From assembly GCA_025769875.1 (NCBI GenBank), contig JAGFNK010000127.1, positions 1 to 64,000 of the forward strand: a stretch of DNA of 64,000 nucleotides, in the 5' to 3' direction. Position 1 is the stretch's first letter; each line of letters starts with the position of its first letter. A program made the translations under genes and the position numbers. This DNA is from Russula earlei. Its lineage: Eukaryota; Basidiomycota; Agaricomycetes; Russulales; Russulaceae. Positions 12,012 through 23,400 of this stretch are shown here, piece by piece. Below the pieces are notes generated by a model that was given only the letters and a program-made list of their open reading frames with translations, made no database searches and was not told the DNA's origin.

Positions 12012-12965
12012 TGTCATGAACCATTTCCCAGAGAGGGCCCTTGAAGGACCCTTCCTTATTAGAGGAAACCCAGCCTCTATGATGCTGTTCACATGACCAA
12101 AAGGGGTGAGTAGAGGTGTCCACAATATCACATGTGCATTGTCATGTGATTAATTCTAGGCACAATCAACATACAGCAAGCCCTACTTAGTAGCAACCCT
12201 TCTAGCATTAAAAGACAGTATTAAAGGCTCCCTAAGGCCCTTTAGGATGACCTCAAGTGCCCTACATTAGACACTAATGAAGATACTATAGGCCCTAAAA
12301 CATGTTATTAGACTATCTCTAATAACCATAGAACAAACTATAAGGCAATACTAAGGACCTTAATATGACTATTAGGGTCGACTCTAAGAACCCTAATGGT
12401 ACTATATAAGGGGCCTTATAGGCAACACTACTCCACTGACAAATACCTTAAGTCCCCAAATGACCAGCCCTAAACTAACAGTAAATGAATCAGATGCTTT
12501 GCATCTACACTAAGCAGTGAACACATGGACACTAAATGCCCTTACTCATCATTATGGGCCTTCTTACTCAGCAGCTTACTGAGCATGACTGAGCATGCTC
12601 ACTAGGCATACTCTGACTTCTTACTCATCTGTCAATTGTGCTTGATAACAAGGTTATGACTTGTTCTCTATTTAGCAGTTCCCTTGTAGTATATAAGCAC
12701 TCAATAAAGTAGCAGACAGTCTTCAGACTGTCCATTTGATTTGTGGCACTCTATTACTGAGGGTACTCCTTTGTGACCACCCTATCTAGTACACTCTGGC
12801 TCTCTCCTTCCATGACCACCTCTTACAGCCAGTACCACTTCCTTTCTGGTACTCGCTACTTGTTTGGACCATACTCTTTGCCAACTTTGTTCTTGAACTC
12901 AGTCAACTCATATCCAAACATCTACCTCACTCTTGAACTGGATTGTTCAACAGTGAGTCCTAACA
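12012..12965 (+). mobile_element. Solo LTR, family L1, copy B
   Basis: A 954-bp LTR reading TGTCATGAACCATTTCCC...GTGAGTCCTAACA (the terminal GACA is mutated to AACA), with a perfect 5-bp duplication gaagg (12007-12011 and 12966-12970). It is in transcribed orientation, with TATATAAGCACTCAATAAAG near 12690. It interrupts the decayed minus-strand gene just beyond the LINE tail. CpGs conserved in copy C are TG or CA here. Confidence 0.92.
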
Positions 12966-13522
12966 GAAGGCAATAAGAGTTTGAACCAGTGTTGGCAAAG
13001 GCTCCCCTGAGCATCATAATCATCACTTGTGCCCATCCAGGTGGGTTGAAGGACATTCTGGCAATTGCATGGCTAGGGTTTGGCACAGTGGCCAACAAAT
13101 CAGCAGGGGGTGGTTGTGATGTCTTGCATTTTTTGATTCCTGCCTGCCAGAGGCACTTGTCTGCAAGTTTCAGCTTGTCTGGGGGAGTATCAATTGTTGC
13201 AAGGCATTGTGCCTACTAACATTAAGATTGAGTGTCCAGGAAATTGGTGATGGTACATACCAACAAGGCAGCCCAAATGGTCAGATCCTCCATTGTGTAC
13301 TGGTAGTGTGCACCAGTCATTTGCACATAGCATGGCTTGTTGTGCTTGTCACACATGTGTTTCTTTTCCAAGAGCACTAAAAGCTCAGTCACTTGGTCTT
13401 GCAGGGGAGCATGGTAATCCAAAGGCAGGTGTGAGGTTGCAGATACTGTAGTGAGGACAACTTTTCCCAGGGGCCTTTGATCAAAAATGTGTCAAATGCA
13501 GATGTGAACAGTAGGATATGAG

Positions 13523-14769
13523 TCGGGTTTTTCCGGCCCGGCTTGGCCTGAAAGCCCTGGCTTTGGCTCGGCCCAAGGCGGCTTTGGCTTTCTAAAACCC
13601 CAGGCCAGGCCAAAGCCGTCAAACCCGGCTTGGCTCTGGCTTGGCCTGGCCTAGGCCACGGCTTTTGTACGTAAGATTTTCTGTATCTGAGCCCGCTGGC
13701 CACATGACTTGTACCACCCTTGCGCGTTCACTTTCCCGAAGGGAACGTCTTTCATCCCACTCACATCCCTCCTTCCAACTATCGTCATTCCTTTCACCTC
13801 ACTCTCCTTTCCTCGCGTTCCCACTCTCGACGTCATCCCCACCGTGTTGCCCACTCCATGTCAGCAGACTACGACAACGGCTCAATTTGATCGCCGTCAA
13901 TGTCACTCGCCTTGGTGCTCAACGCCTTCATCCCTTCAGTCTTCAAGTCGGAGCACGGCTCCTCCCCACACTTCGACCTACGGCATGACACCATCGCTGT
14001 CCAGCTGCGCCTCGTGCCCTCCCAAGACCGTCCCTCAAGCATCGTCCTCGCGTCCGCCACACATCTACGCACGGACCCGTATGACGTGTTCATCATCGTC
14101 ACCATCGCCTTACTCGAGGGCTCGCTGCCCACAGCGCCTCGCCCATCGTCATTGCCGCCCTATCCGAGGGCTCGCTGCCCATAACATCTCGCCCCCGACA
14201 TCATCGCCGCATCACCTTGCACTCGCGGATTCGCAGTAGGAGGACTTTAGAATAGCACTTTTGTATTTAAATATCAAATATATTATGGAGTCGTTATGTT
14301 CTGGAGAGCATGATGAGGCATGGTAAGAGCATGGATTATACATGTGGAATGAGTGAAGTCCAGTGTACAACATGGTACACTGCGGGATGAAGCGATCTAA
14401 GACTGAGGAAAGGGATTACGAGCAACCAACGCGACTGAGCATTGCACATTGACATATAGGCCACCAAGGCTTATATTGTACATGTACTTGACTCAAGCAA
14501 AAAGGAAGGTTGAGAGGGAAGCACAGATATGACGATGAAAAATGACAGGGAACAATGGTGTGTCCATGTCCATGTAAAGTTGATAAATTAAAGTTTGATG
14601 ATTACCCCAAATGATCAAAGCTGGGGCTTGATGGCCCGGCTTTGGCTTTTCAAATCACAGGCCGGGCCAAAGCCGTCACAAAGGCGTCACTTTGGCCTGG
14701 CTCGGCCCGGCCTATTTCGGCCTGGCTTGGCCCGGCTCACAGCCTGAGGCCGGGCCGGGCACAACCCTA
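13523..14769. mobile_element. hAT-like non-autonomous element, copy 2
   Basis: 1,247 bp, inverted relative to copy 1, with ends TCGGGTTTTTCC and GGCACAACCCTA (the first end has one mismatch to TAGGG). A perfect 8-bp duplication gatatgag lies at 13515-13522 and 14770-14777. It shares the GGCC-rich subterminal repeats and the CpG-rich internal block of copy 1, including an open frame of about 95-107 codons on plus near 13860-14184. It sits inside the decayed minus-strand gene. Confidence 0.93.
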
Positions 14770-16495
14770 GATATGAGATGCACCTTTTTAGCACCCAGGG
14801 CAGAGGTATCAACAATTTGAATGATGAATGGCTGGACCTTGCCCTTTCCACAGTCTTTCACTTTTTGCTCATCAATGTGATTCTGTACATGTTCAATCAG
14901 TTTTCAAAAGCAAACTTCATTTTCAAACATTTTTGCAACAGGCTTGCCTGTCTTGGGCACCATCCAAGGAAGAATATATCTGATCTGGGAGAGACAGAAG
15001 ACACTGGTCTCCATTTTGGCAGCAATATCAATGAAGAGTGTTGTAAATGCAACATCAGAGTTGATGACAGGTTCTCAAGAGGCATTTATGAATGGGATAT
15101 CAAATGTGAGAGAAATCACCAATTATCTAGGGTCACTGATCACAAATGAAAATGGTCATTGTTTGACAATCTTTGGCAAGAACAAAATGGCCCTTGTGCC
15201 TTCTTCTTTGAGTGAAGCATCACTCCCTTCCTCTATAGGATCCTTGAAGTCAAAAGGGTGGTCGAATTTGTCTGCATTCATGAGAGAATATGTGATGTCA
15301 TGGAGACTGACATCTGCAGCTTCTACATCAACACAAGCCCAATCTTCCTCATTAATAGGTGTTAGGGATGCCTTAGAAGCCTTGGTGGGAGGTCATGCTC
15401 ATGGTTGGCACTTTGGCTGAGTGGGAGTGGTGGTGAATGAGTCTCCACTTTGAGCATCATCAGTTTTTGTTTTGGTACATTTTCTTTTGCCTGTATTATG
15501 ATGTGTACAAGGCAAACACATAGCAGCATGTTGCTTTGAGCCCATGAGAGGATAGGGGGGAAACCAGTTGATGGAGAGAAGCAGTAAGAGGACTCACAGT
15601 GTGGCAAAGATGGAGATGATCTGGTTATGACTCAATGATGTAATTTGCATGCACACAATAACTCTTGGGTCAAAAACACTATTGGGCCACCTCAACACAG
15701 CCTATGGGTGCACTTTGTAAGAAAAATAAGAAAGATGGATGGTCAATCTTAGTTGTAATGTGTTTCATATACATGTGCAGGCTGCCTGAGTCCAGCTTCA
15801 CCAATTCTTGCTCAAATTTCATGAAAAGAGTGGGGATACATAGCCCTCATTGAGGCAATTCAGGGGATATAAGTTCTATTGAAATATGAGCAGAAATGAA
15901 GGAGATATTTGCCCTGCATGTTGAAGGGGGTTTTTGCACCAAATTTGTGGTTTCAAGTGCCATGTGAAGTGCACTGAAAATGGCAATAAGTCCTTCAAGA
16001 GTAGTGCTGTTCTGGCCTGGCTTGGCCTGAGGTGGCTTTGGTTTTTTCAGATGCCAGGCCAGGCCAAAGCCATCAACCCCAGCTTGGCCTCAGGTTGGCT
16101 TGGCCTAGGATGTGGCTTTTATATGTAAAATATGAATGTTTTCCATACAGCCATATAGGTATAGGTTGCCAATGGAAGCTACTATGCTACTCAGACCAAC
16201 CCATAGTCTCCTTGCCTTCATCCTCAATCAGTCACTCATCCCAAGAAAACCCCTCAACATCTGACTCCTCCTTAGCATCCTTCAGATCCCCTCCAGCCAT
16301 ATCTGCTAACTCTTCATCATGTTCCTCCAATTCCAATGTTGATGATGGTCAGGTTGGATAGGACTCACCAAGGAGTGCATTGAGGTGAGTCATAAGCATT
16401 GTCCAGCAGTGGTAAATCCAGAGCCCTCCCCAAATCTCTGCACCCAGTGAGCCCAGCTGCAAGGGCAGTTCCTTACCATCAAGGGCTATGGGAAG

Positions 16496-18083
16496 TCATG
16501 CTGTTCCAGCCCGGCTCAGCCTGAAAGCCCTGGCTTTGGCTTGGCTTGAGGCAGCTCTGGCTTTCTCAAATCCCAGGCCAAGCCGAAGCTGTCAAACCTG
16601 GCTTGGCTTGGCTTGGCTCAGCTTAGGCCATGGCTTTTCTATGGAAAATATGAATTGTTTCTTTTTCCATACAGGTCGCCAATGGACACTACGATGCTAC
16701 TGTAGCGTGCCTGTTCGGGGCACGCGGAGTTCAGGAGGTTTGATCCGAGGGTGGGTACGGACAGGGAGGAACTGAGAGCAAGTGGAGATCGTGCCCTGGA
16801 TCTGACACTTGATGTCCTAGAGGCGCGGGTAAAGGAGTGCGCAAGTGCACATGTGTTCTTGAAGGAGAAGAAAATGATCTTGAGGTGGTCGAGGTTCCCT
16901 CTGGCACACAAGAGAGTTAAAAGGGACATCAAAGCTGTTATTCAAGATTGTAGCTACCAGCCTTAAGTACTGTAGCACAAGGAGAACTGGGTAATCAAAG
17001 GGGGCAGAGGGACATGGAACACGAGATGAAACAAAACAAGACAGGAGCAAGTGAGTATGACATCAGCGACAGACCGTGAACTAGAACTGATGTGTAAGAC
17101 AATCTACACTAATCAGGAACAAGGCAAGTGTTAGCAAAATCGGAGAGTAAGTAAACGAAGGTGGATGGGAATTCTTAGCAGTACAGTATATCAGCCAAGA
17201 GCATACCAAAAACCTATTCCTCCGACTCCGAGTCCTGCGAGCATGGGGTGGCACTGATGATGACGACCAGGCGAGGCACTGTGGGTAGCAAACCCTCGTG
17301 TAGAGCGGTGATGACGACGCGAGTGCGTCATGTCCATGCGTGGATGTGTGGCCAGCATGAGGATGATGCTTGAGGGACGAGTATGCTGGAGCCGAGGTGA
17401 GTGACATCGATGGTGATCGACTTGAGCTGTTGTCGCCGTCTGCTGACATGGGAGTGGGCAACATGAAGGATGACATCGTGAGTGTGAACACGAGAAGAAG
17501 GGAGAGGGATGAAGGACGATGGAGAGAGGGAGGACACATGGCGCACAAGGGGGCGTCATGTGAGTTTCCCGGCCAACGGACTCACTTACCTTACAAGAAC
17601 AGACCATACTTTATCATCTTTATATCCTCTGGGTACAGCATCCTGACAAAGAGCTAGAGAGAGCACTGATATCCTTGACAAGCTGTTTGACTGTTTCGGG
17701 AGTGGACATTGTGGACGCAGAAGGGGGAGGAGCGCAAGTTGAACACAAAATGAGCATTGGGCACATTGAAATATAGACCACCAAGGCTTAAATTGTACAT
17801 GCACTTGAGCAAAAAGGAAGGTTGAGAGGGAGGTGCAGATACAACAACGAAAAATGACAGGGAACGACGGTGTCCATGCAAACTTGATAAATTAAAGTTC
17901 GATGATAATGCGTGATTACCCTAAATGATCCAAGCTGGGGCTTGGACAGCCCGGCTCCGGCTTTTCAAATCATAGGCCAGGCTAAAGCCCTTAAAAGCTG
18001 TCACTTTGGCCCAGCTCAGCCCGGCCTATTTCGGCTCGGCTTGGCCTGGCTCATGGCCTGAGGCCGGGCCAAGCACAGCACTA
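16496..18083. mobile_element. hAT-like element, copy 5 (nested in copy 4)
   Basis: 1,588 bp. Ends TCATGCTGTTCCAGCCC (a mutated TAGTGCTGT) and AAGCACAGCACTA, with a perfect 8-bp duplication atgggaag at 16488-16495 and 18084-18091. Subterminal GGCC/AGCC repeats lie at both ends. The interior (about 16660-17760) is CpG-rich and includes sequence related to the internal block of copies 1-3, plus extra sequence. It retains far more CpG than the surrounding outer copy. Confidence 0.92.
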
Positions 18084-18629
18084 ATGGGAAGCCCCTTGAG
18101 AGGGATGGCAAGGATCACAACCCTTTCATCACTAGTGAGGAGTTTCTCATGAACTGGATAGTGCAGCATCAGGGTGCAGTGCCTCCATGGGTTGAGGTCC
18201 AGGGTGAGCTCAAAGTGGTGGTGGCTTCCATGTGGTGTTGAAGCAGACATGGGTGCACTGCACTGTGCATGTGCTCACCATCTCTGGCTGATTGCCACAC
18301 AGAGTGTTGCTGGAGGACATGCAGGAACTGAGAGATGGAGTGGGAGGCATGAAAAAGGGCATACCATGAGTCAGCACTCTGGGAGCTCAATTCACCCATT
18401 TGCAAGGACATTTTGGACACAGAAGGGGGAGGAGTGCAAGTTGAGGCAAAAATGGTTAGCAAGCAATGGGCACATTGTCATCATAACTAGTTGAAGGACA
18501 AGTCACAAAGGGTTACATTGTACATATACTTGAGCAGAAAAGAAGGTTGAGAGGGAAGTGCAGATACAAAGACAGGGAACAATGGTGTGTCCATGCAAAG
18601 TTGATAAATCAAAGTTTGATGATGCATGA

Positions 18630-19415
18630 CAAGGGGGTGGTGGAATGGGTATTTCACATATATAGTCAGAACTTCTGTTTCATGTGTGGAATTGCCCCCC
18701 CCCCCCCCTCCTTCTATATATGGTAATTTCACATCACATGTTAGATCACATGTTCACTCAAGGAATTGTATTTCGAATATTAAGTATGGCACCATTTTGT
18801 GGTGCAGCTCTTCCAGAATAGCTTCAACCTTTGATTCAAACATGCTACCCTTCAAACTGCACCACATCATGAAGTACCCAATGAACACTAAAAAGCCATC
18901 AAGTCCATATTGACCCTGTTGCAACATGCCCTTCACTGTGGCATGCATTGTATCTTCTTCACACCCAAATGCTCTCTTCATCATGTAAGGTGTGTGAGAA
19001 CACATGCACACACATCCAGTCTTGTGCCTGTGCTTCTGACACATCAAGCTCATCACCTCCAAGACATCAGGCCTCATGTCTCAACTCTTGCTTGCTCCCC
19101 TCTTGGTTTCTTCCCTGTCTGTACCCACACTTGGATCAAGTCACATGGACTCTGTGTGCCCATTGGTGGTGTGATACAATCAGGGTCAGCACCTCTTCCC
19201 AGTTGTTATTATTAGGTGTTAACTGTCAACATTTACAAGAACGTGGCCTGAGCTGGTCTCAGTTGCTGTTCAAACAGCTGGTTGTGCTCGGCAACTGTCT
19301 GATTTGTCTACAAGTCCAGAATACACAAGTCCAATTTTTTTTTTTTGGCCTCTGGCCAGACCCCCCCCCCCCCCCCCTACCCAAGGTTCAAGATTCCCAT
19401 TCTGCCACCCCCTTG
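18630..19415. mobile_element. hAT-like element with CAAGGGGGTGG termini, nested in copy 4
   Basis: 786 bp. The left end is CAAGGGGGTGGTGGAATGGG, and the right end reads CAAGGGGGTGGCAGAATGGG on the other strand: a 20-bp TIR with two mismatches. A perfect 8-bp duplication atgcatga lies at 18622-18629 and 19416-19423. CAAGG fits the hAT YARNG end, but this family is unrelated to the GGCC-rich one. Two poly-C runs (about 18696 and 19361) lie near its ends. The minus strand has about 107 open codons (19077-18754) with no recognised domain. Confidence 0.88.
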
Positions 19416-19837
19416 ATGCATGATTACCCCAAATGACCCAAGCCAGGGCTTGACAGCCCAGCTCTGGCCTTTCAAATCATAGGCCAGGCTAAAGCCATCA
19501 TGAAGCTGTCATTTTGGCCTGGCTCATGGCCTGAGGCTGGACCAGGCACAGCACTATTCAAGAGTATGTTTAAGGAGATGAGAGAGGCTCTCCAGACAGG
19601 GTAGGAGTCAACTGTTTGGGATTGGCAAACCAAGTCAAGCTTGGGGCACAACTGCTATGAACTGGGGGGGCCTTATTTATATAGCCCTCAGGGATAAGGT
19701 TCTCACTGCTGTAAGCACTATTAAGTAGTGTAGGTAGCAAGGGTGGTGTCTGAAAGCAACAGTTGCTTTCACTGTAAATGATCTTGGTATCAGGAAGCAA
19801 TAAGTACTTCCCCAATCAGGGAATTGATGTGCATGGA

Positions 19838-19938
19838 CATCAGGAAAAAATGTTATTGCTACAAGCACTATGTAGCACTATATAGGCTATACAGTGCTAC
19901 ATAGATAGTGCTTGTAGCAATACCATTTTTTCCTGATG
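19838..19938. mobile_element. 101-bp hairpin MITE with CATCAGG ends
   Basis: A nearly perfect foldback. The left arm CATCAGGAAAAAATG is followed by TATTGCTACAAGCACTATG, and the right arm is its inverse ending CCTGATG. The flanks are a 2-bp duplication GA (19836-19837 and 19939-19940). The related L6 LTR at about 60205 lacks the insertion, giving an independent empty site. The termini match those of the much larger elements at 40383 and 45003. Confidence 0.88.
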
Positions 19939-20074
19939 GAAGTACAGTAACATCTGGGAGGGAGGCAATGCAACTCATTGCTTCCCTGATACATCTTTCA
20001 AAAGATACAATCAATGCACTCCAAACACAGTATGAAAGAACATAAATGATCAAGATCTGATGCATGCATGAACA

Positions 20075-20460
20075 TCACCACACACATGATCTTTTATGTG
20101 CTCAGGATCCTACTTGGCAAACTTGATCTGTCATGTGTCAATCGTGATATTGTTGAAGCCCTCTCCACCTCCATTATCCTGCCAACAAGATATCAAGTAA
20201 CAAATCGATCAAAGCAATGCAGAATGATACATAATGGGGACACACGCAAGCGTGGGTATAGTATCTGACAGGTAAATTACCAAAGGACTGACAAACGAGA
20301 TTCAAATTCACTGACGAATTTGATTTGATGAGTCTTACCGTGACGAAGAACACGTCATGGCGAAAACAAAGGAATAAAATATACGTAGAGGCAATAGAAA
20401 GCGGTATGGGTTGGATGCGAAGACGCGGCTAGCACCACAAAAAAGCACAGATGGGGTTCT
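20075..20460. other. 3' flank of the kinesin gene
   Basis: This stretch lies between the truncated L6 LTR and the kinesin stop codon. CpG content rises from left to right, consistent with the end of transposon sequence and the start of host 3'-UTR or terminator. No further ORF, repeat or clear polyadenylation signal is evident. Confidence 0.5.
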
Positions 20461-23400
20461 CTATATGCACACAAACTTGGACTTCCGTTTTGAGAGCTCG
20501 TCCATGCGGGCATCTAGTTGATGGCGGACTCGTTCCTTAGCCCTGCGCTCTTCATCAAGACGTTGTTCGAGGGACTGTTTCTCTTCGACAACCGATCGGC
20601 GAACCAGTGCAACCTCACGTTTAGCTTCTGCTAGCTCATTTCGAAGGCTCTCTACCTGGCTGTTGAGGTTGTCACGCTCACGAGCAAGCTCTGTAGCCTG
20701 CATGCGAGCTTTTCGGACTAAAAGCAGATGTTAGAGACGAGAGCTGTGGAGGACCAAGACTCACGGTTCTTCTCGGAATCTCCAAGAGACGTTTCCAAAT
20801 TGCTGACTATGTCCATATGAGCCTGCAAATCGGCTTCGCAGTGCGTCAATTGCTTATTTAACGTCCTGATGATGGCTTCCTGTTCTTCCATCTGCTTGGT
20901 TCGATCCTGGAATTGTTGAGCGAGCTCCGCATCCGCGACTATTGTCGATGTGTGGCCATTGGCAGTAGACGATCGCACAGAAGTTAATGGCGAATTAATG
21001 TCCGAATCCCGTGAAGAGGACGGGGATAACGCGGCGGAGGAAGTGGCAGATGATGTAGAGGGCTGATGGGCCAGTGATGAGGCTACTTTCGGCGCAGGAG
21101 GTGGCGGAACGGAGGGGGGAGGTGTTGGCGGAGGGAGTTTAGCAGCAAGGCCATTGACACGACTATATGTCGAAAGTACGCGCTCCGGCGGCATGCGAAC
21201 GGGGGAGGTAGGTGATGGAGGAGGGTTGCGCGTCGTCGAAATTCGGGCAAGCTGGGCCTGCAGGTCCCTCATTACACTTTCTTGTTTGGCTTTCTCCTCT
21301 TGTATCGCATCCTTTTCGTCCTTGAGACGCTGGAGTGTGTGCTGCAGTTCTGCCAGGACTGAGCGATGCTTCTCCAATTCGTCCACCAACGGGTCCCGAT
21401 TGGACGCCTGACGAATCAGATCGGCTTGCTCACTGCGGGTGACCCCCAACTGGGTCCTGAGCAATTCGGCCTCTTTCGCCAGCTCCTCCCGTTCACTATG
21501 AGCTCCTGACAGATCCTGGCGCAGACTCGTGATAATCTCCGACTGTTCAGCTACGACCTTCTCGTGTGCATCGCGGTCTTGTTCGCGAGCGAGCAGGTAC
21601 TCCTCGGACACGGCCTTGTGAGATGCTAGCTCTTGCATGAGTCGTTTGTGATTATTTTCCGCTGATTGGCGTTCCTCCTGATACTTCACCTCGAGCTCTT
21701 CAAGAGCCTTTCCAAAGCGCTCCTTCTCTGCAGTGAGGTGTTCTCCAGCCCTCAGCCTCGCTGAGTCGAGCTCTCGCTGGTGGCCCCTTCGCTCCGCTAA
21801 AAGAGTGGAATTAAGAACGTCCAAAGCACTCTCGTGCTCCGATTGGACGACAGCAAGTTGTTCACGACGATTTCGGGCGAGCGCGGCGGACTCATCCTGT
21901 ACTTTGGAAAGAGCCTGCTGGAGTTCGCTCTCGTGCTTCACCTGGAGGTCCTGAAGCGCAGAAGAGACAGCTTTTTCGCGCTCCATTTGATACGAAGCGG
22001 ATTCTTCGTTGTGGGCCTTCAACAACAAGGAGCGCTCCTGTTCGGCATTAGCGAGGGCACCGTGGATTGCCTTGTCATATTGATCTGTGAGACTGGCAGC
22101 AAGCTCGCCCATTGCTCGTTCATGGGCACTGCGAAGCCCTGCCAATTCCTCCGTGTGTTGTCGCTGCAGCTCACTGCGATCTTGCTCCGCCTTAGCAATG
22201 AGAGTGGCGATAGCTCCTTGATGAGAAACCTTCAACGATGCGATATCTCGTAGGTGACCAGCCTCGACCTCCTTCAGGATAGCTGCTTGTTGCTCCTTTA
22301 ACGCCATCAACGAAGCTTCGAATTGTTCGCGTGATCGTGAGCTGGACTCCTTGAATTCTTCCTGAGCCTTGATCAGTGCACGTTGAGTTCGTTCCAATTC
22401 GTTCCTAGTCTCCTCCTGGACCTTGGATAGAGCGGCCGCGTGCCGTGAGCTGAGTTTCTCCAGGTCCTCGGCAAAGGCGGCTTCCTTCTTGGCAAGGCTA
22501 GCAGCATGCTCGTTTTGGATCTCCTTGATGGCATCGGCTTGCGCAGATTGAGACTCGGAAAGTAAACCCTCCCGCGCAAGATCAGCGACTCGAAGCTCGG
22601 CAGCGTGTTCTTGCCGTAGCCTTTCCAACGTTATCTTGGACTGGGCGGTTTGTTGCTCCAATGCTGTGGCATGCTCTGTCCTAAGCCGTACTAATCCATT
22701 ATAATATTCCTCCTCAGTCTTAGCCAGGGATATCCCCATTTCGTCGTCTTTCTGCTTCAAGATTTCTTCGTAATTTGCTTTGTTCTCGCCAAGAATAGTT
22801 TGATGCTCTTCCTTGGCTTTGGCAAGCACAGCATCGGCTTCATCCAGACGACGACGTAACACATCCGCGTGCTCAGCCTTCAAACGGCCAAAAGACTCGG
22901 CATGATCCTTGTGAGCATTCTCCAATGCGACGCATGCTTCACGTAATTGGTCGCGCAGTGTAGCTAGAGAAGATGCAAATTCTTCATGGAGGCGAGCAAC
23001 AAGCTCATTAGATTCCTCCTCCTTGATACGCAGTACTTGTTCGTGGTCCAAATGAAGTTGTTCTATAGCCCGAGTGTGGTCATCCTTTGCATTTTCCAGA
23101 GCCTTCTCGAGTTCTACTTTGCGCTGTTCAACTTCCTCTAGCCGTATTATGTTGTCTTCATGCTTGCTTCGCAGGCTGCCGAGCTCGTTGGACATGTTAA
23201 TGGTCTAAATGCAAGGTCAGCACCCGGACACTTCTTATGTATATTCGAAGCACCTGGTTAGCGGATAATGCAGTAAGTTCGTCATGTTGACGACGAAGTT
23301 GTGTTAGCTCTTCGTTAAGTGCCTCGACCGTCTCGCGGTGGAAGGATTCCTTTTGAGCCATCGCACTGAGAACATGTGAGTTGTTACCGCACAAGCTGAG

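Larger units (their letters stand above)
11971..15930 (-). pseudogene. Decayed gene of an unrecognised family, minus strand
   Basis: Pieces at 15930-14778, 13514-12971 and 12006-11971 read as one minus-strand coding sequence once the insertions at 12012-12965 and 13523-14769 are removed. Visible peptide blocks are ILPWMVPKTGKPVAK, LIEHVQNHIDEQKVKD and, further on, KKHMCDKHNKPCYVQMTGAH followed by YTMEDLTIWAALL. The CD-H-KPCYV context hints at a small Cys/His cluster. I do not recognise a named domain; the style resembles proteins often repeated in Agaricomycete genomes. Stops and frameshifts show it is non-functional. Confidence 0.5.
16002..19556. mobile_element. hAT-like element, copy 4 (outer member of a three-level nest)
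   Basis: Ends TAGTGCTGTTCTGGCC and GGCACAGCACTA form a TAGTGCTGT inverted repeat, and a perfect 8-bp duplication ttcaagag lies at 15994-16001 and 19557-19564. GGCC-rich subterminal blocks are present at both ends. It contains a second element of its own subfamily (16496-18083) and an element with different termini (18630-19415). Its own sequence is about 1.2 kb. It is strongly CpG-depleted, so it is older than its inner copy. Confidence 0.9.
15944..20074 (-). mobile_element. Gypsy-type LTR, family L6, copy 1 (split by nested elements)
   Basis: The flanking pieces 15944-16001 and 19557-20074 align with the L6 LTR at 59382-60407. Shared stretches include TCCTTCAAGAG, the segment with GGGTAGGAGTCAACTGTTTG near 19601, the TATATAGCCCTCAGGGATAA block and the tail with GATCAAGATCTGATGCATGC. 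The left edge is degenerate and the right edge is truncated relative to copy 2, so both limits are approximate. A hAT-like stack (16002-19556) and a hairpin MITE (19838-19938) are inserted in it. Confidence 0.65.

Noticed and set aside
19330..19375. Poly-T and poly-C runs as a retrotransposon tail
   Set aside because: They lie inside an element with TIRs and an 8-bp duplication, and no LINE sequence adjoins them.
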